Shown here: one piece after another, positions 10,002 through 22,537 of the stretch
Position numbering within the stretch: position 1 is the stretch's first letter
How the letters are laid out: each line of letters begins with the position of its first letter
Assembly (NCBI RefSeq): GCF_000224145.3
Contig: NC_020176.2
Location: 3,121,826-3,185,825 of the forward strand
Length of the DNA: 64,000 bases
DNA from: Ciona intestinalis
Lineage: Eukaryota > Chordata > Ascidiacea > Phlebobranchia > Cionidae
Reading direction: 5' to 3'
Program-made: the position numbers and the translations under genes
Notes under the pieces: generated by a model
Seen by the model: only the letters and a program-made list of their open reading frames with translations
What the model was told of the DNA's origin: nothing
The model's database searches: none

Positions 10002-12472
10002 TCAACTTTCCAGAATGGGTTCATTTTCCTCGGATAAGTAATTCCGAGTATTTCTTCTCTTCGTTTCGGTGATACCATAACCAAAACAACCCAGAACGAC
10101 ATTGGATATTAAAAGAATTAGTCTAATTTTGAGACAAACTCTGCCGCTCATAATAAAGCCGACTGTCATAGCCAACACTTGCCAAAACGATACGCCTGCA
10201 AAGGCGAGCTCTAGGCGGTCCCTGAAGTAAACGATTTCTGAAACTGAAGTGATATAACTTATTTAATTGTATCATGCTGATATATATATGTAAGTCAACT
10301 CTAAATAGTGATTTCATTTTTTCAACTAGAACGTCATGTTTGCAATTTACAAATAAATCAGCACTGACGGTTATACGCCTACTCGAAATTACAGTTTGCC
10401 AGATAGTGATTTCATTTATTCAACGGAAATGTCATCAAATGTGTGAGTTACAACTATAGCACGAATGGTTACTTACTTGAAATTACCGTTTGCCAGATAC
10501 CGTCAGAAGTTCCCAACATTGCAGCCAAAGCAAACACCCAATACCTTGTAGCTACTTCCGGACGAAAAAGAAGTTGCACGACATAGTTGCCAATGTCAAA
10601 CGAACATGTGACGATGTAAACTATAGGCAGTCCGAACATATGAGATGCTTTTCCAGCACCAAAGCCCATGGTTGCATTAAAAACACCGTAGATCGCCATA
10701 ACCAATCCGACCTATAGCAAATATAAAAGAATTGCAGGTAAACTTAGATTAGCCCGACACGGTACACACCTCTTCCACGCCTAATGTACAAGACACGAAC
10801 GCTCTAGTGAAGTCAGAAAGTGAATACGATACCATAAACCCGTAGTAGAAAATGATTGGCGTCATAAGAATTTGATCGGTAGATGTTAGATGGTATGCAG
10901 TTGATTTCACTGATGAACTGATTATATTCAAAATACTTGTACGTACCACTGTTGTGCTGTCTATAAATGGTGTTGGTTAGAATCTAGAAATCTTTTGTGG
11001 CACTTTCGATATTTATGCTATTGAGTCCGATACTCACTATACAAGATACTTGAGGACCATTTCTTCAATCCAGTGGTCACTAATGGTTGCCATAAGTGTC
11101 AGTCAAAAAATTAAATACGTAATATTTACTTATTTATTCACTTAACTATTTATAGCTTAAGCTTATAGTAAGATTGGCAAATGTGGGACACTTTTAATTC
11201 ATAATATCCAATCCAAATATCCTCACCGTGTTTTAAACAACTACCAACAGCAGTCTATGGGAGTCGTGAAAACATGGTTTATATTTCTTTTAATGTTATT
11301 TGTTTACTACCAAATGGGACGAAAAAAAGAAAAAAAGGTGTCCCATCTTTCCCCACTCTACTATATATATATAACCCGATTTAATGCCACCCAATCGAGC
11401 AACAAATGCAATAGTATCGTAACATAGCCTACTTGGTATATGTGCCGCTGATCGCTCGGCAGGTTCGAGATAAAATACATGAAGGCAAACACTGAAGAGC
11501 TGTAGGACCAAATATACACCTAGGAGAATGTACAGAGAATTCCTGTTGTGCGGAATATAAGAACCTGAACCATGTTTAGTTGTTGCCTAAAAAGCAATTT
11601 GACCAACTGTATTGGTATATAATATTATGCTTCTTTAGGAAGTTTTAACACTCACATAGCAAAAGTTTGATGCACAATTAGAATAGTTTCCGTTTGTAAA
11701 GTTCGATATGCTTGAACTCTTAAAACCATAGAGAACTCCATATGAGATCAAATTTGCCCATATCTAAATTAAAGTACAATATGAACAATCTGATACCGAT
11801 AAGCTAATTTAAAGTGTTGTCTTACCACGCACGTTTTTAGAATGCCGAAGAACCTCCCAAACCATAGATCGGTGATCTCACCGTTTGAGTCAGCATCATG
11901 TTCGTTGTCAGCAGGCCGATGTAGGAAAAGGTTTGCAACGTACACTTGACTAGCTGTCCATACAAAGCTTTCGCCCATCGAGCCCGCAATAGATCCAGGT
12001 ATTATAGTGACATACCCTTATTATGATGTGTTGACGTTATAAAGCGCCAATTATAATAATCCAATCACATACAATTTACCAACTGTTCCATATGTACAAT
12101 AGGTGCCAATTGTATTCGGTAATAAATAATACCTGGGTAAAAATTTGCCAATGTTAGAACGCTAAATCCGAATTCGCCGAGTATGAGTGTCCATTTCGCT
12201 CCCAAGTTGCACAAAAGCAAAGGAGTGACAAACAAACTTAAAAGTAAACCGCAACCAAATGTAATGCTGAGACTGGTCGTTCCAAGGTTGTGGGAAATGT
12301 GAATACTGCTTTGTAGATCAAGCAAACCTGTACAAAGTTAAGTTAACTCGCATAAAACACTCAAAACTCAAATAGATATATATAACAACTTTGACGTACC
12401 CACGTAAGCGGTTATATTAATTGTGGTTCCGATTACAGCAATAAGAAAATACTTTGTTTCTCTTTGAACCAT
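10002..12472 (-). CDS. UNC93A: UNC93A-like multispanning membrane protein (MFS fold), complete or nearly so
   Basis: Eight phase-compatible exons: 12400-12472, 12133-12327, 11826-12016, 11656-11763, 11433-11586, 10770-10960, 10477-10711, 10002-10243; 462 residues versus 457 in human UNC93A. Family landmarks in order: GLLDLQSSIH in TM1-2, LGAKWTLILGEFGF, SMGESFVWTASQVYVANL (cf. LGAAPLWSAQCTYL), WFGRFFGILKTCV, the variable Cys-containing luminal loop with several N-glycosylation sites (NFTNGNYSN), YILLGVYLVLQLF, SLSDFTRAFVSCTLG (cf. SSEYTRSYVTCTLG), FGAGKASHMFGLP and GTSDGIWQT (cf. GVADAVWQT). The last exon is less conserved and ends in an acidic tail with a possible NEPIL sorting signal. UNC93 proteins act at membranes as trafficking partners or channel regulators; the substrate, if any, is unknown. 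The start ATG at 12472 is tentative: the open frame runs upstream to a possible acceptor near 12513, so an extra 5' exon may exist. Confidence 0.85.
11165..11367 (+). repeat. MITE, full-length diverged copy in UNC93A-like intron
   Basis: Left end AAATGTGGGACACTT, core ACCGTGTTTTAAACAAC, GTCGTGAAAACATGG, TTTGTTTACTACCAAATGGG and right end GGTGTCCCATCTTTCCCC then ACTCTACTATA. Sits in the intron between the exons ending at 11433 and starting at 10960. Confidence 0.8.
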
Positions 12473-12734
12473 TGCATTCGTCTTTTTTCTCCAGCTAATC
12501 AGTTTGTCTGGTACTAATTAAATCACACTAATATATGTTTCATATACCGCTAGCGAAACGCTTAGTAGCGTATATATATACGTTTATCTATATAGCTGAT
12601 TATACGCGCAGCCGTACAGCAAAACATACAGCTGCTTATAAACTGAATAGATAGACTGCTATAAGCATAGTTTCCGGAACCAGCGCGTACTGCACTGTTT
12701 TATGGTTAGCAGTTTTGTTCACAAACACCGATTT

Positions 12735-14282
12735 ATAGTATGGTGGGGGAAAATGAGACACTTTGTCAGACAAGACTTTTAATTTTTCTACGGACCTCCA
12801 TTTAATGATAATCAGGAAAATAATGTTACAAAATTATTTGCCAGCATTATCACGAATTTATTTAAAATATTAAAAAATATGTAAGATAGTAACAGTATAT
12901 TTCGAACAGGTAAAAAATGCGAAATAGTAAAGTGCTAACTTCGAATGCTCGCTAAATCAAAGTAAAGCCCATGATTTTTTTTAGTTTGCGACAGTGAACG
13001 ATTAAACTATAGTTTCATACCTTCATAAAAACAACCCTGAACACTTCGTACAGTTTGATTTTGTCTCATAAAACAAGTTTTAGGTTTGTGAAAAAAATGA
13101 GATATAAGCATTAGGTAAATAGATATGGGGTCGATATGATATTAACTTGGAATAAAAACAACAAAAAATATCGTTTTAAAGGTATTTAAATAAAGTTTAC
13201 ATGGCAAATAAACTAGATTAATTTCGATAGGTTAACTACAAGTTGCAGAATACTGTCAGTGAAAATATATTTCAATTTGGTGTTCCATCTTTCCCCACAT
13301 TGTAGTTTTTATGTTTTTATTGACAAACTTTGAAAGGTTTGCTTTTGATTTAGTAAGTTATACCTCAGGTTTATTCAAATATTAGATACTGATATAATAA
13401 AAATATAATATATGGAAAATGTATTCGAAATTCAGTCATTTGAACTTGGAGATAATTTATCAAAAGTGACTTGTGCAAAAAGCAGTGTAGAAATACTCAA
13501 TTTGTAACAAAAATGTAGACTTTATTAATAGTTAATAGTTTTATTACCAATTTTCTGTTATTACAAGTTCGTATATATTTTTAGGATACAATATTTAATC
13601 AACTGAAGTTCGAACAATAGTCTACCCATTAACTTATACCTCAGGGGTTATTTAAATATAATATACCAATATAATAAAAATATAATATATGGAAAATATA
13701 TTCGAAATTCAATCATTTGCACTTGGTGATAATTTGTGAAAAAAACAGTGTAGTAATACCCAATTTGTAACAAAAATGTAGACTTGTTATAGTTATTATC
13801 AATTTTCTGTTATTATCAATTTTCTGTTATTACAAGTTCGTATATATTTTTAGGATACAATATTTAATCAGCTGTTGTTCAAACTTTATGCATTAGTTTA
13901 TACCTCAGGGGTTATTTAAATATAATATACTAATATAATAAAATATAATATATGAAAAATATATTCGAAATTCAGTTATTTGCACTTGGAGAGAATTTAT
14001 AAGAAGTGGCTTGTGCAAAAAATAGTGAAGCAAGTTTATTATTCAAAATTAACAATAATTTTAAATTTTCGATAATTTTAAATTCTGTGTGTTTTCGAAT
14101 TTGTAAAATTTCACCTGTTGGGTGAATCACTATATCATTGGGTGTTTTATTATACTTTTTTGAATTATTGTCAATTAATAAAGAAATGATAGTACTAATT
14201 CGTGGTATTACCCCAAAACCGGCTATTTTGATTTTGGATATATTTGGAAATATGTGTCCTATCTTTCCCCCACTGTACTATA
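12735..14282. mobile_element. Large MITE-ended element (about 1.55 kb) with internal minisatellite
   Basis: The left end TATAGTATGGTGGGGGAAAA is the inverse of the right end TTTCCCCCACTGTACTATA at 14264-14282, the same termini as the short MITE. A second right-type end (CCATCTTTCCCCACATTGTAG) lies at about 13285-13305, so this may be a roughly 570-bp element followed by an array and a second end, or one 1.55-kb element. The interior has no long ORF and shares no obvious core with the roughly 190-bp copies. It lies between the UNC93A-like gene and PKNOX. Non-autonomous; no transposase seen. Confidence 0.7.
13355..14060. repeat. Minisatellite: about 2.6 units of about 270 bp
   Basis: The block TTATACCTCAGG...TATAATATATGGAAAAT...GAAATTCA recurs at about 13358, 13634 and 13900; units also share TGTAACAAAAATGTAGAC and ACAAGTTCGTATATATTTTT. 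Unit length falls from about 276 to about 265 bases, and the last unit is incomplete. Copies are clearly related but carry point differences and small deletions. Confidence 0.8.
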
Positions 14283-15374
14283 AAAAAAATTAACAAAATT
14301 CTCTAACAAGCAATATTTTTTGTACAGAAGCATTAAAAAATTTTTTTATTCTTTATTTTTAGAAATTTTTGTACCTTGTAATAAACAAAACTTGTCACAA
14401 AAACGTTCTTGTTTGCCACTTACAATACTACATGTGTGGTGAACATATTACACCTCATCAGTTTAATTTAAAATCTAAATTCTGCAACAAACTGAAAGTC
14501 TTGTAGAACTGCATTTGAATATGAGACTGACAATGCTATTTAGGTGAAATATATATTTTTTATTATGCAATTGCTTAGATATGATTTTTATCTGTTATGT
14601 TTTCGTAACACCAGATATTTCTTGAAAAACTCATGAGAAACTTGCTACATATTTAATAATATATTGATGGTATTGTACAATTCTATTAAAAGGCAAATTT
14701 TGTATGTTGGGCGGTATGTGAACAAACGGAGCACTCCGGCAAATTTAAAAAAAAGAAAATTTGGAACGAAACTTTGGCAGGTCCGTAAGAAATAGCAGTA
14801 AAATTAACGAATAACATGCAAAGAGTGTATGAGAAGTCTAGTATAGTTTCGGGCATGCTGTTAAAAAGTGGAACATTTTAAGTGCGTGTGGGCACATAAA
14901 GTACATTTTGCTAGATGTAATACTTCATGTATTTGTAGCGCTTCAACTTGGACAAAAGCAGAAAAAAAAACAATAAAATAACTCATTTTTTGTTTAGGTA
15001 ACTGTTGAAACATTTGAGGAAAAAACTGAGTGAGTGAAACTGTATCGAATCAAGAATTATCAAATATTTCAAGTAAAACCTCTAAAAATTATTCGGCAAA
15101 AAATCAAAAGCATGCATAAGAAAAAATGAACGAATAAATGAACTTCAATAGTCATAAGCACCCATGGCGTTATGCACAAGTACCATATCAAACAGACGGT
15201 CTGGCACCCGTGAATGTTACACCATGCAGTAGGATCGAGCTAAAACAAAAAGGGCTAGTAACCAGCACCATGGATATTTTAACATAAGTAAAGACAGAAC
15301 AAAGTCCAAGCTACTGCCTGCATTAAGAAATCACAACAGTTGTGTATTGATAAAATTTGAAAAAATTAGCAGCG
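14283..15374. other. PKNOX 3' flank / 3' UTR, no gene seen
   Basis: AT-rich sequence after the PKNOX stop codon. It probably includes the PKNOX 3' UTR; no reading frame or repeat could be recognised. Confidence 0.5.
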
Positions 15375-18300
15375 TCAGTTGTTACCAACACTAAGACCAA
15401 GGGAGGCTGACGACGTCAGAGCTAAGTCGTTGTGTGGGTAATGGTGTAAATGATTTGGCGAACGATGCCCCAATGTGTTACTGTTGGGTGGCGAATGGTC
15501 ACTTGTAGGGGGGTGAAAGTTGTCAGATATCAAAGTCTGGTCAGATTGTTCATTTTTGGAAGCTTGTTGGGCGCATGATGATCGCTCGATGGACATGCGC
15601 GATGACGTTTCATCTTTGGGTTCTGCATGGTTAAAACTTTGTAATGTTTGTTGGCCAGGATTTTTTTTTAATTCAAAAAAAAGTTTTTCTCAATTAGTAA
15701 GAACCATATGAACATGGAGGTTTTAAAAAACTGTTTTTATTTAAAAAAAAGTTTTTAAAAACCAGTACTCTGAGAAAATTTAGAAACATGACATGTTTTA
15801 TTTTAAATTTAAAAAACGTTTTAAACAGTTCATGAATTTTATTTAAACATTAGGTTAAATTAAACAACAAAAAAATATACAAAACCATTATTTTGAGACA
15901 AATTTAAATAAAAAGTTGTTTTAATAACCCAAAACAGTTAAAAATATATATTTTTGTTAGTTAATTTAAACTAATGTTTAAATAAAATTCATAAACTGTT
16001 TAAAACGTTTTTAAAATTTGAACAACCCAAAACAGTTAAGAATAACTTACCCTCATTGCGTTGACCTCCATTAAAAGAAAGGGAGTTTGGCCAGAAGCGT
16101 TCCGTGGGTCTCGCACTTTGTGGTTTTGACTTCTTAATCTTTGGACTCGCAGCCGGAGGAGTGGAGGGATCAGGATTACTCGCATCCAGCATCGGTTGGA
16201 GGATTCGGCGACGAGCATTGATGAACCTGGAGGATGCATAAGGATCATGAAGAAAAAGGTTTTAATCTTTAATTTTTATAATTGTTTTGTATACACAGTT
16301 CAGTGGGGTAAGATGGGTATCGTTAGCAGGGGGCATAAGAATCAGATGTCACTTTTTAATTTTTGGTAAATTAGGGGTGACATTTATAGACGCCTAACTT
16401 TTATAAAGTCAAGGCACCCAAAAGTTTATGCCGAGCAGAGTATGAACAATTTTTTCTGTGCAAAAGTTTATTAAAATTATTTCATATTCGCCAGTTGTCA
16501 GGTTTATATCTTTCCATTGGGAAATAGGTTGATATTTGCACTATCCCTACTGTATAGCCTAGTGTTTATTGTAAAATACTTAATCAGTACTTATGGGTAC
16601 CCTGAATTTTTCCAGGGTATATATACGCATACTTTCCATACCCCTGTTACGCGCCTATGGTGATATTGCTAAAACGCAGTTACATTTATAGTTGTCAAAC
16701 ATAGAGAACCTCAATGATTAATGTGGTTAAAGCAATATGCCATAGCTCTGCTTTTTTTAAAATAGATGGACATCTAACAACAGGGTAAAAGCTGTCTCAG
16801 GTGTAAAACTGTAGTATAAACACCAGAGTTGGTTTCATTTCCCATTTTAGAGGTCTCAATAAAACATGTAATAGGGCTCTCGCAAATTCCAGGGTTCCAA
16901 ATAAGATTATTGTATTGAAAAGGTTGGGAATTGGAAACAATGAAACTTACCAGTTGTTTACTTGCAGCAAAGTCAGGTTGGTTTGAGTAGCGAGCGATCT
17001 TTTTTCATCTTCAGTTGGATACGGATGCTGTAAAACAAGAAGATTAAATGAAATGTGTTTTTTATGATGTTAATTGTAAACCTACCCCCTACCAGCAAAG
17101 ACCAAGTGTGTTTGCTTATTTTAAAACTTAAATTTTTAATATTTGACATTACACTTCTAGGCGCAAAACAATTTAGAATGCAGAGAAGGTAGAAATAATT
17201 AGAATTAAACTCTTTTAAAACAAATTTAATGTTCTGCATTGTAGAAAATTTCACGGTAGACCTGCCTACTCCGCCACTCCAGGTTTGGCATTTATTACAC
17301 TACAAGCTATAACAACAAACTTAAACTTACAGGCTTTGAAATTCAACCAAAAATTTGTATTTAATTATGTTTTAAATCGAAACAGACAACAAGGTTGTAT
17401 GCGGGTTTGTATTGAAACATGAGCTCACTAAAACATTTACATAAGTTTTATTGAGATTTCTTACCACAATATGGGAAAATAGCCAAGATCGCAATATCTC
17501 AGTTGCTTGTTTTGGAAGAACCCCACGTTTTGTTTTCCTCCCAGAAGTTTCATCAGTTAAACCACATGAAGGTATTGGTTGATGTTGAAGATGAAATAAT
17601 TGCTGAGTTCCAAGCATCTGTAACTGAGGTTTAAATTTGTTTATTACATTTTGTATATAAATTAAATCAAATGCAAGTTTGCATCTTTGAATCTTTATTA
17701 TTTAAACTATTTTATGTAACTACAACCTTAGTAATAACACTAATTAGTATTGTTAATAAATTCTTATAATATTGCCTGACCACTAAAATTTCAAATTTCA
17801 AAAAAGTGTGACTAAAGTTAAAAAACCAGGGTATTTGGGAAGGTATGTCATAAATTCATAGCAGTAGTATGTGGGTCTTAAAACACAGCAGGTTAGCTTT
17901 ACCATGATCAAATTTATGGCATTTGTTAAATGAGTGAAATGATATTTGGAATTTCAGGTCTATTGTAATTGTTCGTAAAATATACACATTATAATATTAT
18001 GTCAAAATAAAGCTGTCTTGTTACCTGGGAGCTTGGGGGAGATACCCCAACCTGGGAAAGGGGTGTAGAGCCATCAATACCACTGTCACTCTGACTTAAC
18101 ATTTGACTATTGGGAGATAATGACTGTTGATACAATCCACCTGCATATAATGCACGTGTAATAAATATATGTAGGGTAGGGATTTAGGGTAAGATGGATA
18201 CCGCCTAAAATATTTAGAGTCCCAGGGCTACAGTTATATAATTCTGTAAATATTCATTGTATACTACCAAATGACACGATAAATGGAAATGAAAATAACA

Positions 18301-20634
18301 TAGACTATCTGAAAGATGTCTGTTAATAAATATGTAAGCGCACAGTGACTTTCTAAACAGTAAACACCATGTATTAATATTATTTGTGCATCTTATATAA
18401 AGCATTAGGTATAAAAAAAACAAACAAACTCATTATTCACCTTGCATTACAATCTCTCCTTGTTGGTTAACTGTAACGTTTGCGTTTGGAGTATTAGCCA
18501 TACATTGTGAGTTTCCTTGTGCAACTAAACTGTGGGTGTTAGGATCCACAAAGCCAGTCATATCTGTTCGTAACAAGTTCTCGCTGTGCATTTTCCCCTT
18601 TAAGCAGGTAATGTATCTGTAGGTATAAGATTGATGTTACAAATCTGAAGAGGGATAAATAAATGAATATTATCTGACTAAACATGGTACAAATAAATAT
18701 ATATTAATAATATTATACACTTGCTTTATTCCCACATGGCTGTTATAACACGGATGTTCTGTTTCCTTGTGCCAGCTTACGAGTTATCAGATATGTCTCT
18801 TTGTGGGGATTTATTTTGGATGAAATTTTTCAGCATTACAGTATGACTGGTAACAACAGTAGCAGAATGGTAAATGTTGAATGCTGTTTTAACCATTTGC
18901 ACATTTATTTATATTCACACCAACTGACATTTGCCTCCTACTCTTTTCTCTTCCTAATTTGAATTAGCCCTATTGGGTTATTACTGAGCAGAAATAAATT
19001 AGATTACATGAGTGAATTTGATGCAATGGTATGTAAATGTGTACCTGTGGCAAAAATCCTTGCACAATTCGTTGACTTTTTCTAGCTCAAGTAAATGTAT
19101 TCGCAATACTTGGATAGCTTTGATCATCTGTTAAAACAAAACATGTTAAATTACTTTATTACAATGATAAGTAATACCACTTGGTTCAGAGTTGTGGCTT
19201 AATCGGCGCTAAAAACGTGGCTCATTCGTTGCTAGTATGGTAACAGAATACCCGGTTCAATGCTACCATAACTATTGACAGAAGATTTGTGTCCTTGACC
19301 TAGACACTTAAAGGGCATTGCTATAAATTACCCGTGGTCAGTAATGTTTGGTAACACTTTGGGCCTTGGACTGGGGATAATGGGCATCTGTGGCCTATCA
19401 TGTCCTATGGCATACCATGCTGTTTGACCTTAACCATGTAAACAAAAAATAGATATAATAGGTTATAACAAGAAAAATAAAGCAATATTTCAATCAAGTG
19501 TTGATTAATATTTTATTAATCTAATTTATCTATATTTTGAGCATATTTGCACAGTGCAACAGTAGAGTGCTACGACTACTGCAGGATTTAATGATGAGTA
19601 ATAAAAACAGTTAGTATCAATGGGTGTGTGTTTTTCAGCAGGCCAATTAATATTAAAAACAATCACAATTTACCTATGTGTTAACAGAGGCATGAGATGT
19701 AAGAACAGACCATCAAGATGACTGTTTTTAGGTTGTCATGCAAGAATGCCATGATTCCAAAGATATACAAGTTATATACACTCATGCATTCTTACCAGGT
19801 TATCAATTTCTGGGTTGTCAATAATAATGGGGGACATCCTGAAATCTTCTCTTCGTACGAACTCCTGTATATCATCATCGAAACTCAGCGATGTTGGATT
19901 ATCTTCACCACGAGTGGCGCGCTCACATTTTTCAAACAATAGTTCGAGTAGTACAAAAAGTGGGTGCCTGTACAGTGAGAAAAATATGTGAGGTACTTTT
20001 TTAAATTAAACTGTCCAGCGCCAAAGCACAATAGTTAGCCTGTCTGACTCTAACCCATATAGGGTATGAGTTCAAGGTTTATCGTTTTTTTCACAGCAAT
20101 ATTTTTTTTAAATAATGAAGACAACTTTATAAGAACTTTAAAGCATTAGTTCACAAAATAAATTAGCCAGAAGTACTGTTTCAGAATTGTAGTATGCCTG
20201 GCAGAAAGAACCTACGTTTTAATCAAATGCTTGTCATTTTCTAGTTGTGCAGCTTCATCTAACCCTTCTACACCAGTTCCTGTATCCTGTAACAAAAAAA
20301 AGAAATTTAGAACAGCTTAGAAAATATAGTGGAGCAATGATTGCATGAATTGTTTTGTTAGAGAAAACCCCATTCAGTATCATACGGCATACCCCTATGC
20401 TTAGCATATAGCATGTAAAAATATCGGTGCTAGTAAAGAAACCTTCCCTCTTAATCTAATTACTAACAATTAACCCATACAACCCCCAACTACCACCACT
20501 TTTCACCAACATATTCTTCACTAGTGCAAAAATACTATTTATATAATATGCACAAATTCAATAATTGTTGGTCTATATATTACCTGCCCGTGGCATTCTG
20601 AGCTGTACTGATGTTGAGTCATGTCCTGACTCAT
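15375..20634 (-). CDS. PKNOX: PREP/PKNOX TALE-class homeodomain transcription factor, complete
   Basis: Ten exons fit in phase: 20584-20634, 20216-20286, 19796-19967, 19045-19127, 18441-18616, 18025-18140, 17465-17617, 16951-17027, 16051-16226, 15375-15688; 462 residues (human PKNOX1 436, PKNOX2 472). The N-terminal MEIS/PKNOX domains show [18 protein letters not shown] and [20 protein letters not shown]. The TALE homeodomain begins at [20 protein letters not shown], continues [20 protein letters not shown] and [20 protein letters not shown], and is followed by [11 protein letters not shown], a PREP-specific stretch (RFWPDS in vertebrates) that separates it from MEIS. It is a nuclear DNA-binding partner of PBX. 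The last exon junction is the weakest: its acceptor lies in an A/T-rich run (ATTGAG then A tract), chosen because it alone keeps phase. A noncoding first exon probably ends at about 21758 (TTTTC then GTAAGT on the minus strand). Confidence 0.93.
15800..16021. repeat. Long inverted repeat in last PKNOX intron
   Basis: The left arm (about 15803-15875: AAACGTTTTAAACAGTTC, ATTTTATTTAAACATTAG, AAATTAAACAACAAAAA) is mirrored by the right arm (about 15948-16020: TTTTTGTTAGTTAATTTA, CTAATGTTTAAATAAAAT, AACTGTTTAAAACGTTTT) with few mismatches. The spacer is about 70-80 bases. Transcribed, it would form a hairpin of about 70 base pairs. Consistent with a foldback-type MITE. Confidence 0.75.
18173..18290. 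repeat. MITE fragment in PKNOX intron
   Basis: AGGGTAAGATGGATACC followed by TATATAATTCTGTAAATATTC and ACTACCAAATGACACGA: left terminus joined to the second core block, with the middle lost. A similar short fragment (GTGGGGTAAGATGGGTAT) starts at about 16302. Confidence 0.5.
18740..18870 (-). repeat. SINE tail fragment in PKNOX intron
   Basis: CACGGATGTTCTGTTTCC, GTGCCAGCTTACGAGTTATC and TATGACTGGTAACAAC match the tail half of the SINE at 7180-7536. The tRNA head is absent. Confidence 0.55.
19195..19345 (+). repeat. SINE fragment in PKNOX intron
   Basis: Contains a B-box-like CCCGGTTCAATGCTACC and TGTCCTTGACCTAGACACTTAAAGG, the plus-orientation equivalent of the SINE body. The A-box end is diverged. 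Confidence 0.45.
20020..20095 (+). repeat. SINE head fragment with A and B boxes in PKNOX intron
   Basis: CAGCGCCAAAGCACAATAGT, TAGCCTGTCTGACTCTAACC and GGGTATGAGTTCAAGG resemble the tRNA-related head of the SINE (A box at left, B box GAGTTCAAGG at right). No functional tRNA is proposed: the acceptor-stem pairing is absent. Confidence 0.5.
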
Positions 20635-22537
20635 GCTTTATCTTTACATTACAGCCACAGTACCAGATGCCTAAACAAATGTAAAGTTAACTCAGCTTGT
20701 TTGTCAATTAGATCACATGTAGAAAGTATTGATTAAACTTTTACATATAAGATTTATACCACAACAAAGTATTTATAATTTAACACGACTGAGAACTGTA
20801 ACTCCTAATGTCATTGTTTTGAATTTTTATATAAAAAAATACCTTTAAACTATTACATATTTATTTACAAAAATAATAGCGACTACAGTAATGTTTAAAT
20901 ATGCTACATACAGTACACTAATTAACAGTTCAAAAATTCCATACGTATGTTTAAGCAGCATTTATGCATTTAACAACACTATGCGCATAATGTATGATAC
21001 AAAAATCACTCAGTATTTACTATTGTATATTAACATTGCCATAAAATTTGACTAACTAGGCAATTCCATTGCTGAATAATCCTGACACTGTCTAATTCTG
21101 GATACAAACAAGATTTCTAAGAATCATCTACCACAATAATTTACATAAACAGGATGGTATACATCCTACCATTGTAACACATGTATCCGCTATTTGTTTT
21201 GATGCATCATTGCAAACCAATGACATGCTAATTTTGCTGATTAATACAATGAATATAAACAGGATAAAGGAAGTTACTGCTGTGGCATTTATATTCTATA
21301 CACAGCTGATAATTTGTCGTTAATAATGTTCCAATACTAATAAATTGCATTGCAATAAAAAAATGCTTTAAACTTTTCATTACACACCGTGTAATAACTT
21401 TCTAGATACGCATTGCTCATTGGTGCAATTATTGTATGTTGAATTGCCGTAACACACGTGTGTACTCGTAACATGTGACAAACCAGCTAATTTATTATTG
21501 ATTACGAATTGTCCTAATTAGAACTGACATTATTTTACTTGTTTTGATCATATTTTTGCATTTTCATTTTTTATGTGTAAAATACCTTGATAATTTGTTC
21601 CCAATGCGTTATTACCTGTCTGAATTAACAATAGTATATCATGCGTATTATTCAACGGGATACTAATTTGTCTTGTACAATACTTCTAACTGATTCTTGC
21701 TACAAATTCAAGCAAAACAACAATCTATATAAAACGTCAAACAACTGCAAACTTACGAAAATTGAGCTTGAGCAAATGCGTGGATATTTTCAATCGAAAC
21801 GTCAATCTTCGTCAAACTGAAAGCACCAAAATGATGGCGGACTGAGACGGCAGATTGACAACGTCAAATTCACGTGACGAGTAGCAACATTTTGATTGGC
21901 GGCTGAGTCGGGAACAGACAAAGCGGAACGAAGTTGAAGAAACAAGACTTTTTCAGAAAGGACTTATATGGTTTCCGTTTTAGCATCTGTGTTATAATGC
22001 GAGTCTGTGTATTTAAAGTTATGTAATGCAGTCAATAGAAACACCTCGCGCTTGTCTTTTAGATGCGTTTATACAAAATCTTTATCAAATAATTAAACAC
22101 GAGAGAACCTGGGCTAAAATCTGTCATTCATATTTTACCTCTAACTTTACTTATAAAACTAGGATGTACTTTCTATATCTCATCTCATGACTGAATAAAA
22201 GAAGACTACTTTTTCCTAATAAAGTAGCCTACTATACAAGAAACTGGGACTGCGGCGATGGGAGACCTAATATACAAATACATTATGAAAACGTTTTATT
22301 TACACCTTTAGCGCACGGTAACATAACGCATATGGCAGTGTAGGCCTACGGGTGTACCATCATCAAAAATCCATAGTAAGATGTGGAATGTTTTATGAGA
22401 AATGTTAGGGTGATGTATGCGCTTATTTGGCCGTTTCTCATTGGAGTGTTTGAAAGCAGGTAAACTATACAAGGCAACACATTTTAAATGTAGCGGAACA
22501 AATAGGAATTAAAGTTTTTTTTTTTGTAAGTACTTGC
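20635..22537. other. PKNOX 5' intron, first exon and promoter; nephrin 3' flank
   Basis: From the PKNOX ATG to about 21758 is the 5' UTR intron (acceptor before 20672, donor about 21758 on the minus strand). Sequence around 21760-21950 is more GC-rich and contains TGACAACGTCAAATTCACGTGACG, which suits a promoter. From about 22000 to 22537 lies the 3' flank of nephrin. No other gene is seen. Confidence 0.45.

Noticed and set aside
8716-12472. CHAC2 and UNC93A-like as a tunicate operon
   Set aside because: Same strand, but 700 bases separate CHAC2's start from the upstream gene's stop; tunicate operons usually have very short spacing.
20020-20095. tRNA gene
   Set aside because: A- and B-box-like motifs are present, but no acceptor-stem pairing or anticodon arm can be drawn; it fits the SINE head.
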